Source: Nocardia cyriacigeorgica (lineage in GTDB: Bacteria; Actinomycetota; Actinomycetes; Mycobacteriales; Mycobacteriaceae). Taken from it: DNA of 38,662 nucleotides. The stretch is from the NCBI RefSeq assembly GCF_029868385.1, contig NZ_JARWNX010000016.1:1-38662 (forward strand). The letters run 5' to 3'. Position numbers and translations under genes: made by a program. The notes beneath the pieces were generated by a model. It made no database searches and was not told the origin of the DNA. It saw nothing but the letters and a program-made list of their open reading frames with translations. Below are positions 22,850-30,491 of this stretch, in pieces (the stretch's first letter is position 1; every line of letters starts with the position of its first letter).

Positions 22850-24064
22850 ATCGCGTAGATAGCGCTGTTCGACCTCGTTGCTCGTCATATCGGCGGCCTG
22901 CCGGAACAGTGCGGCCGCGGCCGCCGTCTCGCCGCTCTGCATCAGCAGATGAGCGCGCACGGCTCGTTCCCGCTGCTGGGTCAGCGGATTCCGGTCCAGG
23001 TGGTGACGCCGATCGAGGTCGTCGAGCAGGGCGAGGCCGCGCGCGGGGCCATACGCTCGGGCCACCGCAACGACCCGGCCGAGCTGAACCGGCGCGGTGG
23101 GGGTGAGCCGTTCCAACCACAGATAGAGCATGGCGATCTGGGGCCAGTCGGTCTGGTCCGGTGCGGCCGCCGCGGCGTGCACGGCGGCGATCGCGGCCTG
23201 GATTCGATACGGGCCCGCCTCGCCCTGCTGCCAGACGCTGTCGATGAGTGCGGTGCCCTCATCGATCAAGGCGCGATCCCACCGCGCGCGGTCCTGCTCC
23301 TCCATCGGGACCAGTTGGCCCGCATCGGTGCGGGCATCGCGGCGTGCTTCGGTGAGCAGCATCAAGGCGAGCAGGCCGACGACCTCCGCGTCGTCGGGGA
23401 GCGTGGCGTGCAACATGCGGGTCAACCGGATGGCCTCATGGGTCAGGTCCACGCGGGCGAGTTCGGTGCCGGTGGTTGCGGTGTAGCCCTCGTTGAAGAT
23501 CAGATAGAGCACCCGCATCACCGAGGCCATACGGTCGTCGCGGTCGTGCTCGGTCGGCGGGGTGAAGCGGGCGCCGGCCTTGGCCAATTGCTGTTTGGCG
23601 CGACTGATCCGCGTGCCCATGGTGGCCTCGGTCGTGCCGTGGGCGCGGGCGATCTCGGCGGTGGTGAGACCGCCGACCGCGCGCAGGGTGAGCGCCACCT
23701 GGGATGTGGGGCCGAGCGCGGGGTGACAGCACAACAGCAGCAGGGTGAGGCTGTCGTCGGTGTCGGTGGTTCGCGCGGCCCGCGCGGGTTCGGCCATGGC
23801 CAGCTCGGCGGCCCCGGCGTGCAGTTCACGGCGGTGTCTGGCCTGGTCGGCGCGCAATAGGTCGACCATCCGGCGGTAGGCGATCCTGATGAGCCAGCTG
23901 CGCGGATTCTCGGGGATGCCTTCGTTCGGCCACGTCTGCGCGGCGGTGAGCAGCGCCTCCTGTACCGCGTCCTCGGCGATGTCGAAACGTCCGAAACGGC
24001 GGACCAGCGCGCCGAGGACCTGCGGTGCCTCGGTGCGCAGCAGGTCCTCGATCGCGGGTGTCAT
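22829..24064 (-). CDS. ECF RNA polymerase sigma factor, ECF42 type with long C-terminal extension
   Basis: 411 residues. Region 2 reads RFGRFDIAEDAVQEALLTAA followed by RSWLIRIAYRRMVDLLR. Region 4 reads ALTLRAVGGLTTAEIARAHG followed by RISRAKQQL. A roughly 230-residue helical TPR-like extension follows (LYLIFNEGYTATTG, YRIQAAIAAVHAAAAAPDQT), diagnostic of ECF42 sigma factors (DUF6596). These lack a classical anti-sigma factor and are genetically linked to DGPF/YCII proteins, as here. ATG 24064 overlaps the DGPF stop (ATGA), so the two genes are coupled. The TGTCGA-N17-CGAGGT promoter upstream suggests autoregulation. Confidence 0.92.
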   Translation of the reverse strand: MTPAIEDLLRTEAPQVLGALVRRFGRFDIAEDAVQEALLTAAQTWPNEGIPENPRSWLIRIAYRRMVDLLRADQARHRRELHAGAAELAMAEPARAARTTDTDDSLTLLLLCCHPALGPTSQVALTLRAVGGLTTAEIARAHGTTEATMGTRISRAKQQLAKAGARFTPPTEHDRDDRMASVMRVLYLIFNEGYTATTGTELARVDLTHEAIRLTRMLHATLPDDAEVVGLLALMLLTEARRDARTDAGQLVPMEEQDRARWDRALIDEGTALIDSVWQQGEAGPYRIQAAIAAVHAAAAAPDQTDWPQIAMLYLWLERLTPTAPVQLGRVVAVARAYGPARGLALLDDLDRRHHLDRNPLTQQRERAVRAHLLMQSGETAAAAALFRQAADMTSNEVEQRYLRDKAGDLD

Positions 24065-24432
24065 GCCGTGAAATCCTCGCCCATGATCGGTCGGATCTCG
24101 ATCGGTTCGCCGAGCGCCTCGACGATGCGGGTGGCGATCTCGACGGCACGTTCATGGCCGGTCACCTCGATCACGGCGAAGCTGGCCAGTACCTCCTTCA
24201 ATTCGGCGAACGGGCCGTCGGTCGCGGCTACGCCGTCCGGGGTGGCGCGGACGGTGGTGCTGGTCGCCGGATGGCCGAGACCTTCGGTGCTCACGAGTTC
24301 TCCGGAGGCGAACAGTTCCTTTTCCAGTCGCTGATAGGTGGCGAAGGCGGCCAGCGCCTCCTCCGAGGGGGAATCGGCGGTGGCGGCGTCCCATCCGGTG
24401 GCCGGGGTGTAGCCGAGCAGCAGGTATTTCAT
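24061..24432 (-). CDS. DGPF/YCII-family protein, ECF42 partner
   Basis: 123 residues from ATG 24432, preceded by GGAGGATCC; the open frame upstream of this is non-conserved. The N-terminus KYLLLGYTPATGW and the motif TDGPFAELKEVLASFAVIE define the DGPF group of YCII-like proteins. They are small ferredoxin-fold proteins encoded beside ECF sigma factors. They are proposed partners in a stress response and a direct target of the sigma factor. Here it is the first gene of a two-gene unit with the sigma factor. Confidence 0.92.
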   Translation of the reverse strand: MKYLLLGYTPATGWDAATADSPSEEALAAFATYQRLEKELFASGELVSTEGLGHPATSTTVRATPDGVAATDGPFAELKEVLASFAVIEVTGHERAVEIATRIVEALGEPIEIRPIMGEDFTA

Positions 24433-24479
24433 AGTGGATCCTCCGCGGTCGATGTTGGTGGTCACGGTAGTTCGCTGCT

Positions 24480-24508
24480 ACCTCGGAGTCGCTCGCCCCT
24501 TCTCGACA
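24480..24508 (-). promoter_or_regulatory. ECF42-type promoter for the DGPF-sigma unit
   Basis: On the minus strand, TGTCGA (24508-24503) is followed after 17 bases by CGAGGT (24485-24480). TGTCGA is the -35 element I recall as reported for ECF42 sigma factors. The same two boxes with the same spacing occur on the other strand upstream of the divergent gene. Confidence 0.7.
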
Positions 24509-24542
24509 TCTTCGCGGAGTGATTCAGATCACATCTGATGGT

Positions 24543-24571
24543 TGTCGAAGTCGGTGGTCCGGCTCCGAGGT
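24543..24571 (+). promoter_or_regulatory. ECF42-type promoter for the DUF1579-like gene
   Basis: TGTCGA (24543-24548), 17 bases, then CGAGGT (24566-24571), about 30 bases before the start codon at 24602. It matches the divergent promoter over the whole CTCCGAGGTAGC block, so one sigma factor probably reads both. Confidence 0.7.
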
Positions 24572-24601
24572 AGCTGCAAGAACCCACCACAGGAGGATGA
24601 A

Positions 24602-25030
24602 ATGAACGACACCCAGCAGCAGCCCAGCCCCGAGGTCAAGGCCCTGGACCGTCTGGTCGGGACCTGGAAGGTCACCGGCGGCGCGGAAGGTACCGTGCGT
24701 TACGAATGGATGCCCGGCCGGTTCTTCCTGCACCAGCACATCGATCTCACCCAGTACGGCGAACCCGTCACGGGTGTGGAGATCATCGGCAACCTGCGTC
24801 CCTTCGGCGAGCCCACCAGCACCGATGTGTACTCGCGGTACTACGACTCCCTCGGCAACACCTTCGACTACGTCTACGAACTCGAAGGCGACACCCTGAC
24901 CATCTGGGGCGGCGCCAAGGGGAGTCCGGCCTACTACAAGGGGACCTTCGACGCCGAGGGCACCACGGTCACCGGCGCATGGGTCTACCCCGGCGGCGGC
25001 GGGTACGAGTCGACGATGACCCGGATCTGA
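24602..25030 (+). CDS. DUF1579-like small beta-barrel protein, likely ECF42 target
   Basis: 142 residues from ATG 24602, with an AGGAGG site. The sequence KALDRLVGTWKVTGGAEGTV, RYEWMPGRFFLHQHIDL and the repeating aromatic strands (YSRYYDSLGNTFDYVYELEG, LTIWGGAKGSPAYYKGTF) fit a lipocalin-like ligand-binding barrel as in DUF1579 proteins. It has no signal peptide, so it acts in the cytosol. Its promoter twin to that of the sigma unit suggests membership in the same regulon. Ligand is unknown. Confidence 0.82.
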   Translation: MNDTQQQPSPEVKALDRLVGTWKVTGGAEGTVRYEWMPGRFFLHQHIDLTQYGEPVTGVEIIGNLRPFGEPTSTDVYSRYYDSLGNTFDYVYELEGDTLTIWGGAKGSPAYYKGTFDAEGTTVTGAWVYPGGGGYESTMTRI

Positions 25031-25107
25031 CGGCTCGAACCCCGCAGCGGCCGGCCGATGTCATGGTCGGCCGCCGCAGGGTCCGCGGTCGGGCTCGGGC
25101 GTGAAAC

Positions 25108-25419
25108 CTACTGCGGCAGACCGAGTCGCCCGCGCGCCCAGTGCGGGACCATCGGCAGGTATTCGGGGCGGGTTTCGACGAAGTGGCGCACCATCGGGCA
25201 CATGGGGAGGGCGCCGAGATGGTCGGCGCGGGTCTGGTTCAGGGCCGTTTCGACCAGGATGCGGCCGTAGCCCTGGCCTTCGTGCTGGGGATAGACCTCG
25301 GTGTGTACGAAGGCGCGTTCGGCGCCGGTGTCCTGGTACTCCGCGTACCCGGCGATCTCGCCGTCGACGTAGATCTCGAAGCGTTCCAGTGCGGTGTTGT
25401 TACGGACCTCTGTCGACAT
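25108..25419 (-). CDS. Small GNAT-fold N-acetyltransferase (YjdJ type)
   Basis: 103 residues from ATG 25419. Contains EIYVDGEIAGYAEYQDTG, then FVHTEVYPQHEGQGYGRILV, where Q-G-x-G-R-I is the acetyl-CoA pyrophosphate loop of GNAT enzymes. It ends CPMVRHFVETRPEYLPMVP, a block typical of the short YjdJ-like subfamily. Such proteins are half the size of ordinary GNATs, and the acceptor substrate is unknown. It is cytosolic and transcribed leftward alone. A tandem duplication lies just upstream of its start. Confidence 0.9.
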   Translation of the reverse strand: MSTEVRNNTALERFEIYVDGEIAGYAEYQDTGAERAFVHTEVYPQHEGQGYGRILVETALNQTRADHLGALPMCPMVRHFVETRPEYLPMVPHWARGRLGLPQ

Positions 25420-25489
25420 GGGCTCGAAGCTACTCCACCCGCGCGCGCTGGACACATCGCAGCGGGCGCGTGCCGGGTGAGCCCGTATT

Positions 25490-25689
25490 GCGATGGCAGT
25501 GTGCGGCATCGGAACTGCGGGGAGCGGGGTGAGGGTTTCGATTCGGTCGAGCCGGAGGTGCCCCGAGAGCCCGCGGTGGTCGTGGTGCGGCGGCAGTGTG
25601 CGGCACCGGAACTGAGGGGAGCCGGGCGAGGGCTTCGATTCGGTCGAGCCGAGGCGTCCCGAGAACCCGCGCGCAGTGGTCGTGGTGCG
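25490..25689. repeat. Two tandem copies of an approximately 100-bp sequence
   Basis: The block containing GGCAGTGTGCGGC, TTCGATTCGGTCGAGCC and GTGGTCGTGGTGCGG occurs at about 25490-25588 and again at about 25589-25689, with scattered differences. It lies in the gap between the divergent GNAT and glycerate kinase genes and codes for nothing obvious. Confidence 0.8.
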
Positions 25690-25720
25690 GCCGCGGGCGA
25701 AGCGTCGGAGAATGCTCGGC

Positions 25721-26854
25721 ATGGAGTCGGTACCGACGCTCGTTGTGGCCCCCGACAAGTTCAAGGGGTCGCTGACCGCTGCCGAGGTGGCATCGGCGCT
25801 GGCGGCGGGCATTGCGCGGGTGCGCCCCGAGGTGCGGGTGGTGCGGGTACCGGTGGCCGATGGCGGTGACGGGACCGTCGACGCGTTCGTCTCGGCGGGG
25901 TGGTCGCGGGTATCGCTGCGGGCTCCCGGGCCGACGGGTGAACTCTCGGACACCTCGTACGCGGTGCGTGGCGATACCGCCGTCATCGAGTTGGCGGCGG
26001 TGGTCGGCCTGGCGAAACTTCCCGATGGTAAGCGAGAGCCATTGGACTCCAGCACCTTCGGGCTCGGCGTCGTGATCGCCCACGCACTCGACCGGGGTGC
26101 GAGTCGGATCGTCCTCGGTCTCGGCGGCAGCGCGTCGACCGACGGTGGCGCGGGCATGCTGACGGCTCTGGGCGCGCGCATCATCGGGTTGAACGGAAAC
26201 GAATTGCCCAGGGGCGGAGCGGCTTTGCTCGACGCCAAACGGCTGGACCTGAGGGGTATGCATCCGGGCGTCGCCGCCGCGCACTTCATCGTGGCCAGCG
26301 ATGTGGACAACCCGCTACTCGGCCCATCGGGCGCGGTCACCGTCTACGCTCCGCAGAAGGGCGCCGACCGTCAGGAGATGGTGCTCCTCGAAGTGGCATT
26401 GCACAATTGGGCGCTGATCTCCGGCCGTGAATTCGCCGGACGTCCCGGCGCCGGTGCGGCCGGTGGAACCGGCTTCGCCGCCATGGCCGTGCTCGGCGCC
26501 GAACTGCGCAGCGGTATCGAGGTGGTGCTCGAACTCCTCGACTTCGACACCGCGCTCGCATCCGCGACACTCGTGATCACCGGCGAAGGCTGCCTCGACC
26601 ACCAGACCCTGCACGGCAAAGCTCCGATGGGCGTGTGCGCCGCCGCCCGAGCGGCAGGTATCCCGGCCGTCGCCGTCGCCGGACGCACCGAACTCACCAC
26701 CACCGAACTCCACACGGCGGGCTTCACCACCGGCTACACCCTGACCGACCTGGAACCCGATCCCGCCCGCTCGATGGCCGACGCCGCGACGCTGCTCGAA
26801 CAGATCGGGGCCCGGATCGCCACCGAACAACTCGACGGCCGCGCCCTGCCATGA
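25721..26854 (+). CDS. Glycerate kinase, type I (GlxK/GarK family)
   Basis: 377 residues from ATG 25721, with GGAG 10 bases upstream; ATG 25712 is possible. Phosphorylates D-glycerate with ATP. Family blocks are VVAPDKFKGSLTAAEVASAL, PVADGGDGTVDAFV, LGLGGSASTDGGAGMLTALG, then VASDVDNPLLGPSGA, and ITGEGCLDHQTLHGKAP. Length is as usual, with no truncation. It stands alone, not in a glyoxylate operon. It is probably housekeeping in glycerate or serine-cycle carbon use. Confidence 0.94.
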   Translation: MESVPTLVVAPDKFKGSLTAAEVASALAAGIARVRPEVRVVRVPVADGGDGTVDAFVSAGWSRVSLRAPGPTGELSDTSYAVRGDTAVIELAAVVGLAKLPDGKREPLDSSTFGLGVVIAHALDRGASRIVLGLGGSASTDGGAGMLTALGARIIGLNGNELPRGGAALLDAKRLDLRGMHPGVAAAHFIVASDVDNPLLGPSGAVTVYAPQKGADRQEMVLLEVALHNWALISGREFAGRPGAGAAGGTGFAAMAVLGAELRSGIEVVLELLDFDTALASATLVITGEGCLDHQTLHGKAPMGVCAAARAAGIPAVAVAGRTELTTTELHTAGFTTGYTLTDLEPDPARSMADAATLLEQIGARIATEQLDGRALP

Positions 26855-26882
26855 CGACAGCTCGGCGCGGTTCGCGATGCGC

Positions 26883-27239
26883 CTAACTGGCCGCCGACAT
26901 CAGGTTGGCGAACAGCTCACCGCGATGCCGTTCGCCCCATTCCTCCAACGGGCGAAGCGCCGCGGCCAGTTCGGCGCCCAGCGGGGTGAGGGAGTATTCG
27001 ACACGGGGCGGAATCTCCGGGAACACCTCGCGGTGCACTACGCCGGAGGTTTCGAGGTGGCGCAGATTCTCGGTGAGCACCTTCTCGCTGACACCCTCGA
27101 GCAGCCGCCGGATCTCGCCGAAGCGGCGCGGTCCCTCGCTGAGCACCCACATCAGATGCAGCCGCCATTTACCGCCGACGACATCGATCGCCACGCTCAT
27201 ACCGCATACGTCGTGATCCGCGTCACTGCCGATCGTCAT
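26883..27239 (-). CDS. HxlR-family transcriptional regulator
   Basis: 118 residues. Contains a single Cys near the N-terminus (HDVCGMSVAIDVVGGKWRLH), as in redox or electrophile-sensing HxlR proteins. The winged helix-turn-helix follows: LSEGPRRFGEIRRLLEGVSE, then VLTENLRHLETSGVVHREVF and PPRVEYSLTPLGAEL. It is divergent from the reductase gene across about 140 bases, the usual layout for a HxlR protein and its target. A 12-base inverted repeat lies in between. Confidence 0.94.
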   Translation of the reverse strand: MTIGSDADHDVCGMSVAIDVVGGKWRLHLMWVLSEGPRRFGEIRRLLEGVSEKVLTENLRHLETSGVVHREVFPEIPPRVEYSLTPLGAELAAALRPLEEWGERHRGELFANLMSAAS

Positions 27240-27285
27240 GGGATCCTCCTGAACTCGTTACGGACCTCGACGTAAGCAACCGTAC

Positions 27286-27297
27286 CCGCAAGTGCGG
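27286..27297. promoter_or_regulatory. Inverted repeat between HxlR and reductase genes
   Basis: CCGCA (27286-27290) and TGCGG (27293-27297) form a perfect 5-base inverted repeat around AG in the divergent intergenic region. It is a candidate HxlR operator, by position and symmetry only. Confidence 0.4.
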
Positions 27298-27377
27298 TCT
27301 TGTCGCTCCTACCTGCGCGAATGAGCATTGATGCCGACGCAGGCAAACAACCGTATCGACTTTCGAAGGATCAACAC

Positions 27378-28256
27378 ATGTCTCAGCAGAGCACGGCCTC
27401 GGTTTCGGTCATCGGCCTCGGCCCGATGGGGCAGGCGATGGTGCGCGCATTCCTCGCCGCGGGCACCGAGGTGACGGTGTGGAACCGCAGCAGCGCCAAG
27501 GTCGACGCCATGGTGGAGCTCGGCGCCAAGCGCGCCGATTCCGTCGCCGAGGCGCTCGACGCCAATGAGGTGACTGTGGTGAGCCTGACCCACTACGACG
27601 CCATGTACGAGGTCCTCGGTCAGGCCACCGACCGGCTCGCGGGCAAGGTCATCGCGAATCTGTCCTCCGATTCACCGGAGAAGGCACGCGAAGGCGGTGC
27701 CTGGGTGCGTTCGCACGGTGCGCAGTTCCTGTCCGGCGGGTTCATGTCGGCGGGCGACAATATCGCGCACCCCGCCTCGTACATCTTCTACAGCGGCCCG
27801 CGCGAGGTGTTCGACGCGCACGCCGAGCTGCTGCGCCCATTGAGCCCGCAGGAATACCTCGGCACCGATGACGGTCTGGCGCAGGTCTTCTACCAGGCGC
27901 TGCTCATCACCTTCCACCCGTGGATCCTGGCCTACCACCAGGCGCTGGCCGTGGTCGAACGTTCCGGTCACGATGTCGACCAGTTCCTGCCGTACGCCGT
28001 GCGCTCGGCCGCCGCCTACCCGTTCTTCATGGAGGAGTACGCGAAGGAGGCCAAGGCGGGCGGCTGGGGTGACCTGGCGGCGCTGAAGATGATGGACGCC
28101 GGCGCCCAGCACATCATCGACGCCAGCAAGGAGGTCGGCGTCGATGCCACGCTGTCGCATACCGCGCAATCGCTGTGGCGCAAGGCCATCGCCGCCACCG
28201 AGGCGAGCGGCAGCCCGGTCTCCATGTTCCAGCTCATGCGTGGGGACCAGGACTGA
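27378..28256 (+). CDS. NAD(P)-dependent imine-reductase-like oxidoreductase
   Basis: 292 residues from ATG 27378, with GAAGGA upstream. The N-terminal Rossmann domain has VIGLGPMGQAMVRAFLAAG and VTVWNRSSAKVD, the 6-phosphogluconate-dehydrogenase/3-hydroxyisobutyrate-dehydrogenase pattern with an NADPH-type Arg-Ser after beta-2. The C-terminal part (FYQALLITFHPWILAYHQAL, FMEEYAKEAKAGGWGDLAAL) is like that of imine reductases rather than of beta-hydroxyacid dehydrogenases. The Lys typical of hydroxyacid dehydrogenases is absent from the expected GSGxxxK place. It is probably controlled by the divergent HxlR protein. Substrate is unknown. Confidence 0.88.
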   Translation: MSQQSTASVSVIGLGPMGQAMVRAFLAAGTEVTVWNRSSAKVDAMVELGAKRADSVAEALDANEVTVVSLTHYDAMYEVLGQATDRLAGKVIANLSSDSPEKAREGGAWVRSHGAQFLSGGFMSAGDNIAHPASYIFYSGPREVFDAHAELLRPLSPQEYLGTDDGLAQVFYQALLITFHPWILAYHQALAVVERSGHDVDQFLPYAVRSAAAYPFFMEEYAKEAKAGGWGDLAALKMMDAGAQHIIDASKEVGVDATLSHTAQSLWRKAIAATEASGSPVSMFQLMRGDQD

Positions 28257-28327
28257 CGTCATCCGACGGTCCGCACTCAGGGCGTCGAATTCGACGTTCC
28301 GGCTGTTTCGCGGGCCAGCGGCGTGAA

Positions 28328-28570
28328 TCAGGCCGTTTCCGAGGACGATCCGAGCCGCGGGAAGGGGGCGGTGGAGAAGATCACCTCCACCGTCACCTCG
28401 AAATACTCCGCGATCCGCAAGGCCAAATACAGGCTCGGGCTGTACTCGCCGCGCTCCAGATATCCGATGGTCTGGTAGTGCACGCCGAGCGCTTCCGCGA
28501 GCTCGCGCCGGGAGATGCCGCGCTCGGCGCGCAGCATCGCGATCCGGTTGTAGATGACCTCAGTAGGCAC
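28328..28570 (-). CDS. Short XRE-family regulator at the end of an ABC operon
   Basis: 80 residues from GTG 28570, overlapping the permease stop by 11 bases. Almost the whole protein is one helix-turn-helix (RIAMLRAERGISRRELAEAL, GVHYQTIGYLERGEYSPSLY) followed by a helix ending EVIFSTAPF. Such short Xre proteins are commonly the third gene of ATPase-permease-regulator operons and repress them. The TGTAG/CTACA inverted repeat at 30371 on the ABC promoter is its likely site (inference). Confidence 0.92.
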   Translation of the reverse strand: MPTEVIYNRIAMLRAERGISRRELAEALGVHYQTIGYLERGEYSPSLYLALRIAEYFEVTVEVIFSTAPFPRLGSSSETA

Positions 28571-29411
28571 GCTGCAACGCTTTCTCCCTGCGCTCGGCCA
28601 TCACCGCACCCGATTCACGGCGAGCCATGCGCCGCAGCACGATCGGTGCGATCAGCAGAGCGCCCACCGACCAGACACCGAGCACCGCGGCTGTTTCCAG
28701 ATGGCGCCAGGATTGTTCGAGTTCGACCGCTTCCGCCTCGCCGGGCAGCAATGCCGACCGCATACCGAGTCCGAGCCAGTACATCGGGAACACCTGCCCG
28801 ATCACCTGCAACCAGCCGGGCAGCCCGGTGATCGGATAGAAGATGCCGGAGATGGCGACGAGCCCCATCAGCGGCATGGTGAAGAAGAACAGTCCGCGGG
28901 GATCGTCGAAGATCGAACCGATGATCGCGCCCAGCGCCAGCACGGCGAGCAGACCGAGTGCGAGCACCCACGCCAGCGTCAGCCAGGACCCGACGCTGTC
29001 GAGCGACACGCCTCCCACGATCACCATGCCCACGCCCAGCAGGATAGCCACCTGTGCGAGCACCGACCCGGCGCCTGCGCCGATCTTGCCGATGAGATAG
29101 CCGATCATGCCGTTGGGTGTGGCCTTGGCTCGCAGCAGCGTGCCGTCTTCGCGGTCGAGGACCAGGAACTGGGCGATGCCGTACAGACCGTTGAAGCCGA
29201 CGATCATGCCGAGCACGCCGGGCAGTGCCAGCGCGCCGAGTTTCAGGCCGGACTCCTGGAAGGTGCTGTTACGCATGAAGAACAGCACGATCAGCAGCAG
29301 GATCGGGGTGAGCAGGATGCCAGCGAGATCCTCGGTGTTGGTGAACAGCATGCGCAGTTCGATCTTGGCCCTGGTGAATCCGGCTCGGATTGCGACCGTG
29401 GTCGGGTTCAT
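28560..29411 (-). CDS. ABC-2 type transporter permease
   Basis: 283 residues with about six membrane helices: near 28-48, 60-80, 105-130, 145-165, 175-200 and 240-262. Contains LAGILLTPILLLIVLFFM, LVLDREDGTLLRAKATPNGM, MPLMGLVAISGIFYPITGLP, all typical of ABC-2 permeases. ATG 29411 overlaps the ATPase stop (ATGA), and the two proteins presumably form one exporter with an unknown substrate, possibly a lipid or drug. Confidence 0.92.
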   Translation of the reverse strand: MNPTTVAIRAGFTRAKIELRMLFTNTEDLAGILLTPILLLIVLFFMRNSTFQESGLKLGALALPGVLGMIVGFNGLYGIAQFLVLDREDGTLLRAKATPNGMIGYLIGKIGAGAGSVLAQVAILLGVGMVIVGGVSLDSVGSWLTLAWVLALGLLAVLALGAIIGSIFDDPRGLFFFTMPLMGLVAISGIFYPITGLPGWLQVIGQVFPMYWLGLGMRSALLPGEAEAVELEQSWRHLETAAVLGVWSVGALLIAPIVLRRMARRESGAVMAERREKALQRAY

Positions 29412-30337
29412 CGGACGACCTCCTCGATGGCGTGGATCTCGGCCTGCTCCGCCCCGGATTCGTAGTGGCGGACCAGTGCCATATAGGTCTCCTCGAGTGA
29501 GCCGCGGCGCACTTCCAGTTCGCCGATATCGGCGCCGAACTGCTGGAACAGCTCGTGAACGAATTTGGTGGATTCGGCGGTGGTGTGCACGAATCGCTGG
29601 CCGTCTCTGGTCCAGCGCACCTCGGCGTCCACCGAGACCCGACGCGCCAGTTCATCGGCGGAACCGTCGGCGATGATCCGGCCACCGGCCAGGATCAGGA
29701 TGCGGTCGCCGAGCTTTTCCGCTTCGTCCAGATCATGGGTGGTGAGCAGGATGGTGGTCTGCTGTTCGTCGGCCAGCCGGTGCACCAGATCGTGGAATTC
29801 GCGGCGGGCCTTCGGGTCGAAACCCGCGGTCGGCTCGTCGAGGAACAGCACCTCGGGCTTGCCGACGACGCCGATCGCCACGTCCAGCCTGCGGCGTTGT
29901 CCGCCGGACAGGGTGGAGACCTTCGAGTTCGCGTGTTCGGTGAGTCCGACAACGGCGATGAGTTCATCAGTGTCCCAAGGCCGTTCGGTTCCGCCGGAAC
30001 TGTAGGGCCCGTAGAAGGAGCCGAGGTAGGCCAGCAGCTCCCGCACCCGCCATTTGCCGTGGTCGCGCCAGGATTGCAGCACCACCCCGACGCGTGCGCG
30101 CCAGGCTTCGTCGCCGTGTATCGGCTCGACGCCGAGCACTTCGACCCGGCCGTCCGATGGTGCGCGAAACCCCTCGAGGATTTCGATGGTTGTGGTCTTG
30201 CCCGCGCCGTTGGGCCCGAGCATGACCAGGACTTCGCCGTGGCTCGCCTGGAACGTGACGCCATTGAGGACGTCGTCGGTGCCGTAGCGCATGCGCAGCT
30301 GCTCGACATCGAGCACTACGCCATCACCCACAGTCAT
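29408..30337 (-). CDS. ABC transporter ATPase
   Basis: 309 residues from ATG 30337, with GGGAGGGA a few bases upstream; the frame upstream is not coding. Walker A GPNGAGKTTTIEILEGF, Q-loop VVLQSWRDHGKW, signature LSGGQRRRLDVA, Walker B VLFLDEPTAGFD and H-loop LLTTHDLDEAEKLGD are all intact. The C-terminal extension after residue 230 resembles that of multidrug ATPases. It is the first gene of a three-gene unit (ATPase, permease, XRE regulator) and divergent from the ArsR-SRPBCC gene. Confidence 0.94.
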   Translation of the reverse strand: MTVGDGVVLDVEQLRMRYGTDDVLNGVTFQASHGEVLVMLGPNGAGKTTTIEILEGFRAPSDGRVEVLGVEPIHGDEAWRARVGVVLQSWRDHGKWRVRELLAYLGSFYGPYSSGGTERPWDTDELIAVVGLTEHANSKVSTLSGGQRRRLDVAIGVVGKPEVLFLDEPTAGFDPKARREFHDLVHRLADEQQTTILLTTHDLDEAEKLGDRILILAGGRIIADGSADELARRVSVDAEVRWTRDGQRFVHTTAESTKFVHELFQQFGADIGELEVRRGSLEETYMALVRHYESGAEQAEIHAIEEVVR

Positions 30338-30370
30338 GGTTTCCCTCCCTGTCGTGGGTTGGTGATGATT

Positions 30371-30402
30371 TGTAGCATACCTACTACATTTCGCAGTCAC
30401 AA
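30371..30402 (-). promoter_or_regulatory. Promoter and operator of the ABC-XRE operon
   Basis: On the minus strand, TTGTGA (30402-30397), 17 bases and TATGCT (30379-30374) form a promoter. Plus-strand TGTAG (30371-30375) and CTACA (30384-30388) are an inverted repeat over the -10 box. Repression by the operon's own XRE protein is likely. Confidence 0.6.
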
Positions 30403-30420
30403 TGCTTTGCCGCAAGGCGG

Positions 30421-30477
30421 TTGACATGCAGCTGTTTGGCTGCCTATGGTGGGTTATGCAGCCAAATGGCTGCATAA
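30421..30477 (+). promoter_or_regulatory. Promoter with two palindromic operators of the ArsR-SRPBCC gene
   Basis: TTGACA (30421-30426), 18 bases, then TATGGT (30445-30450). One imperfect palindrome (ATGCAGCTG to GGCTGC) occupies the spacer. A perfect 11-base inverted repeat, TTATGCAGCCA with a 2-base centre, covers 30454-30477, just before the ATG at 30492. The arrangement implies tight autorepression by the ArsR-type protein. Confidence 0.72.
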
Positions 30478-30491
30478 AGCGAGAGAATCCG

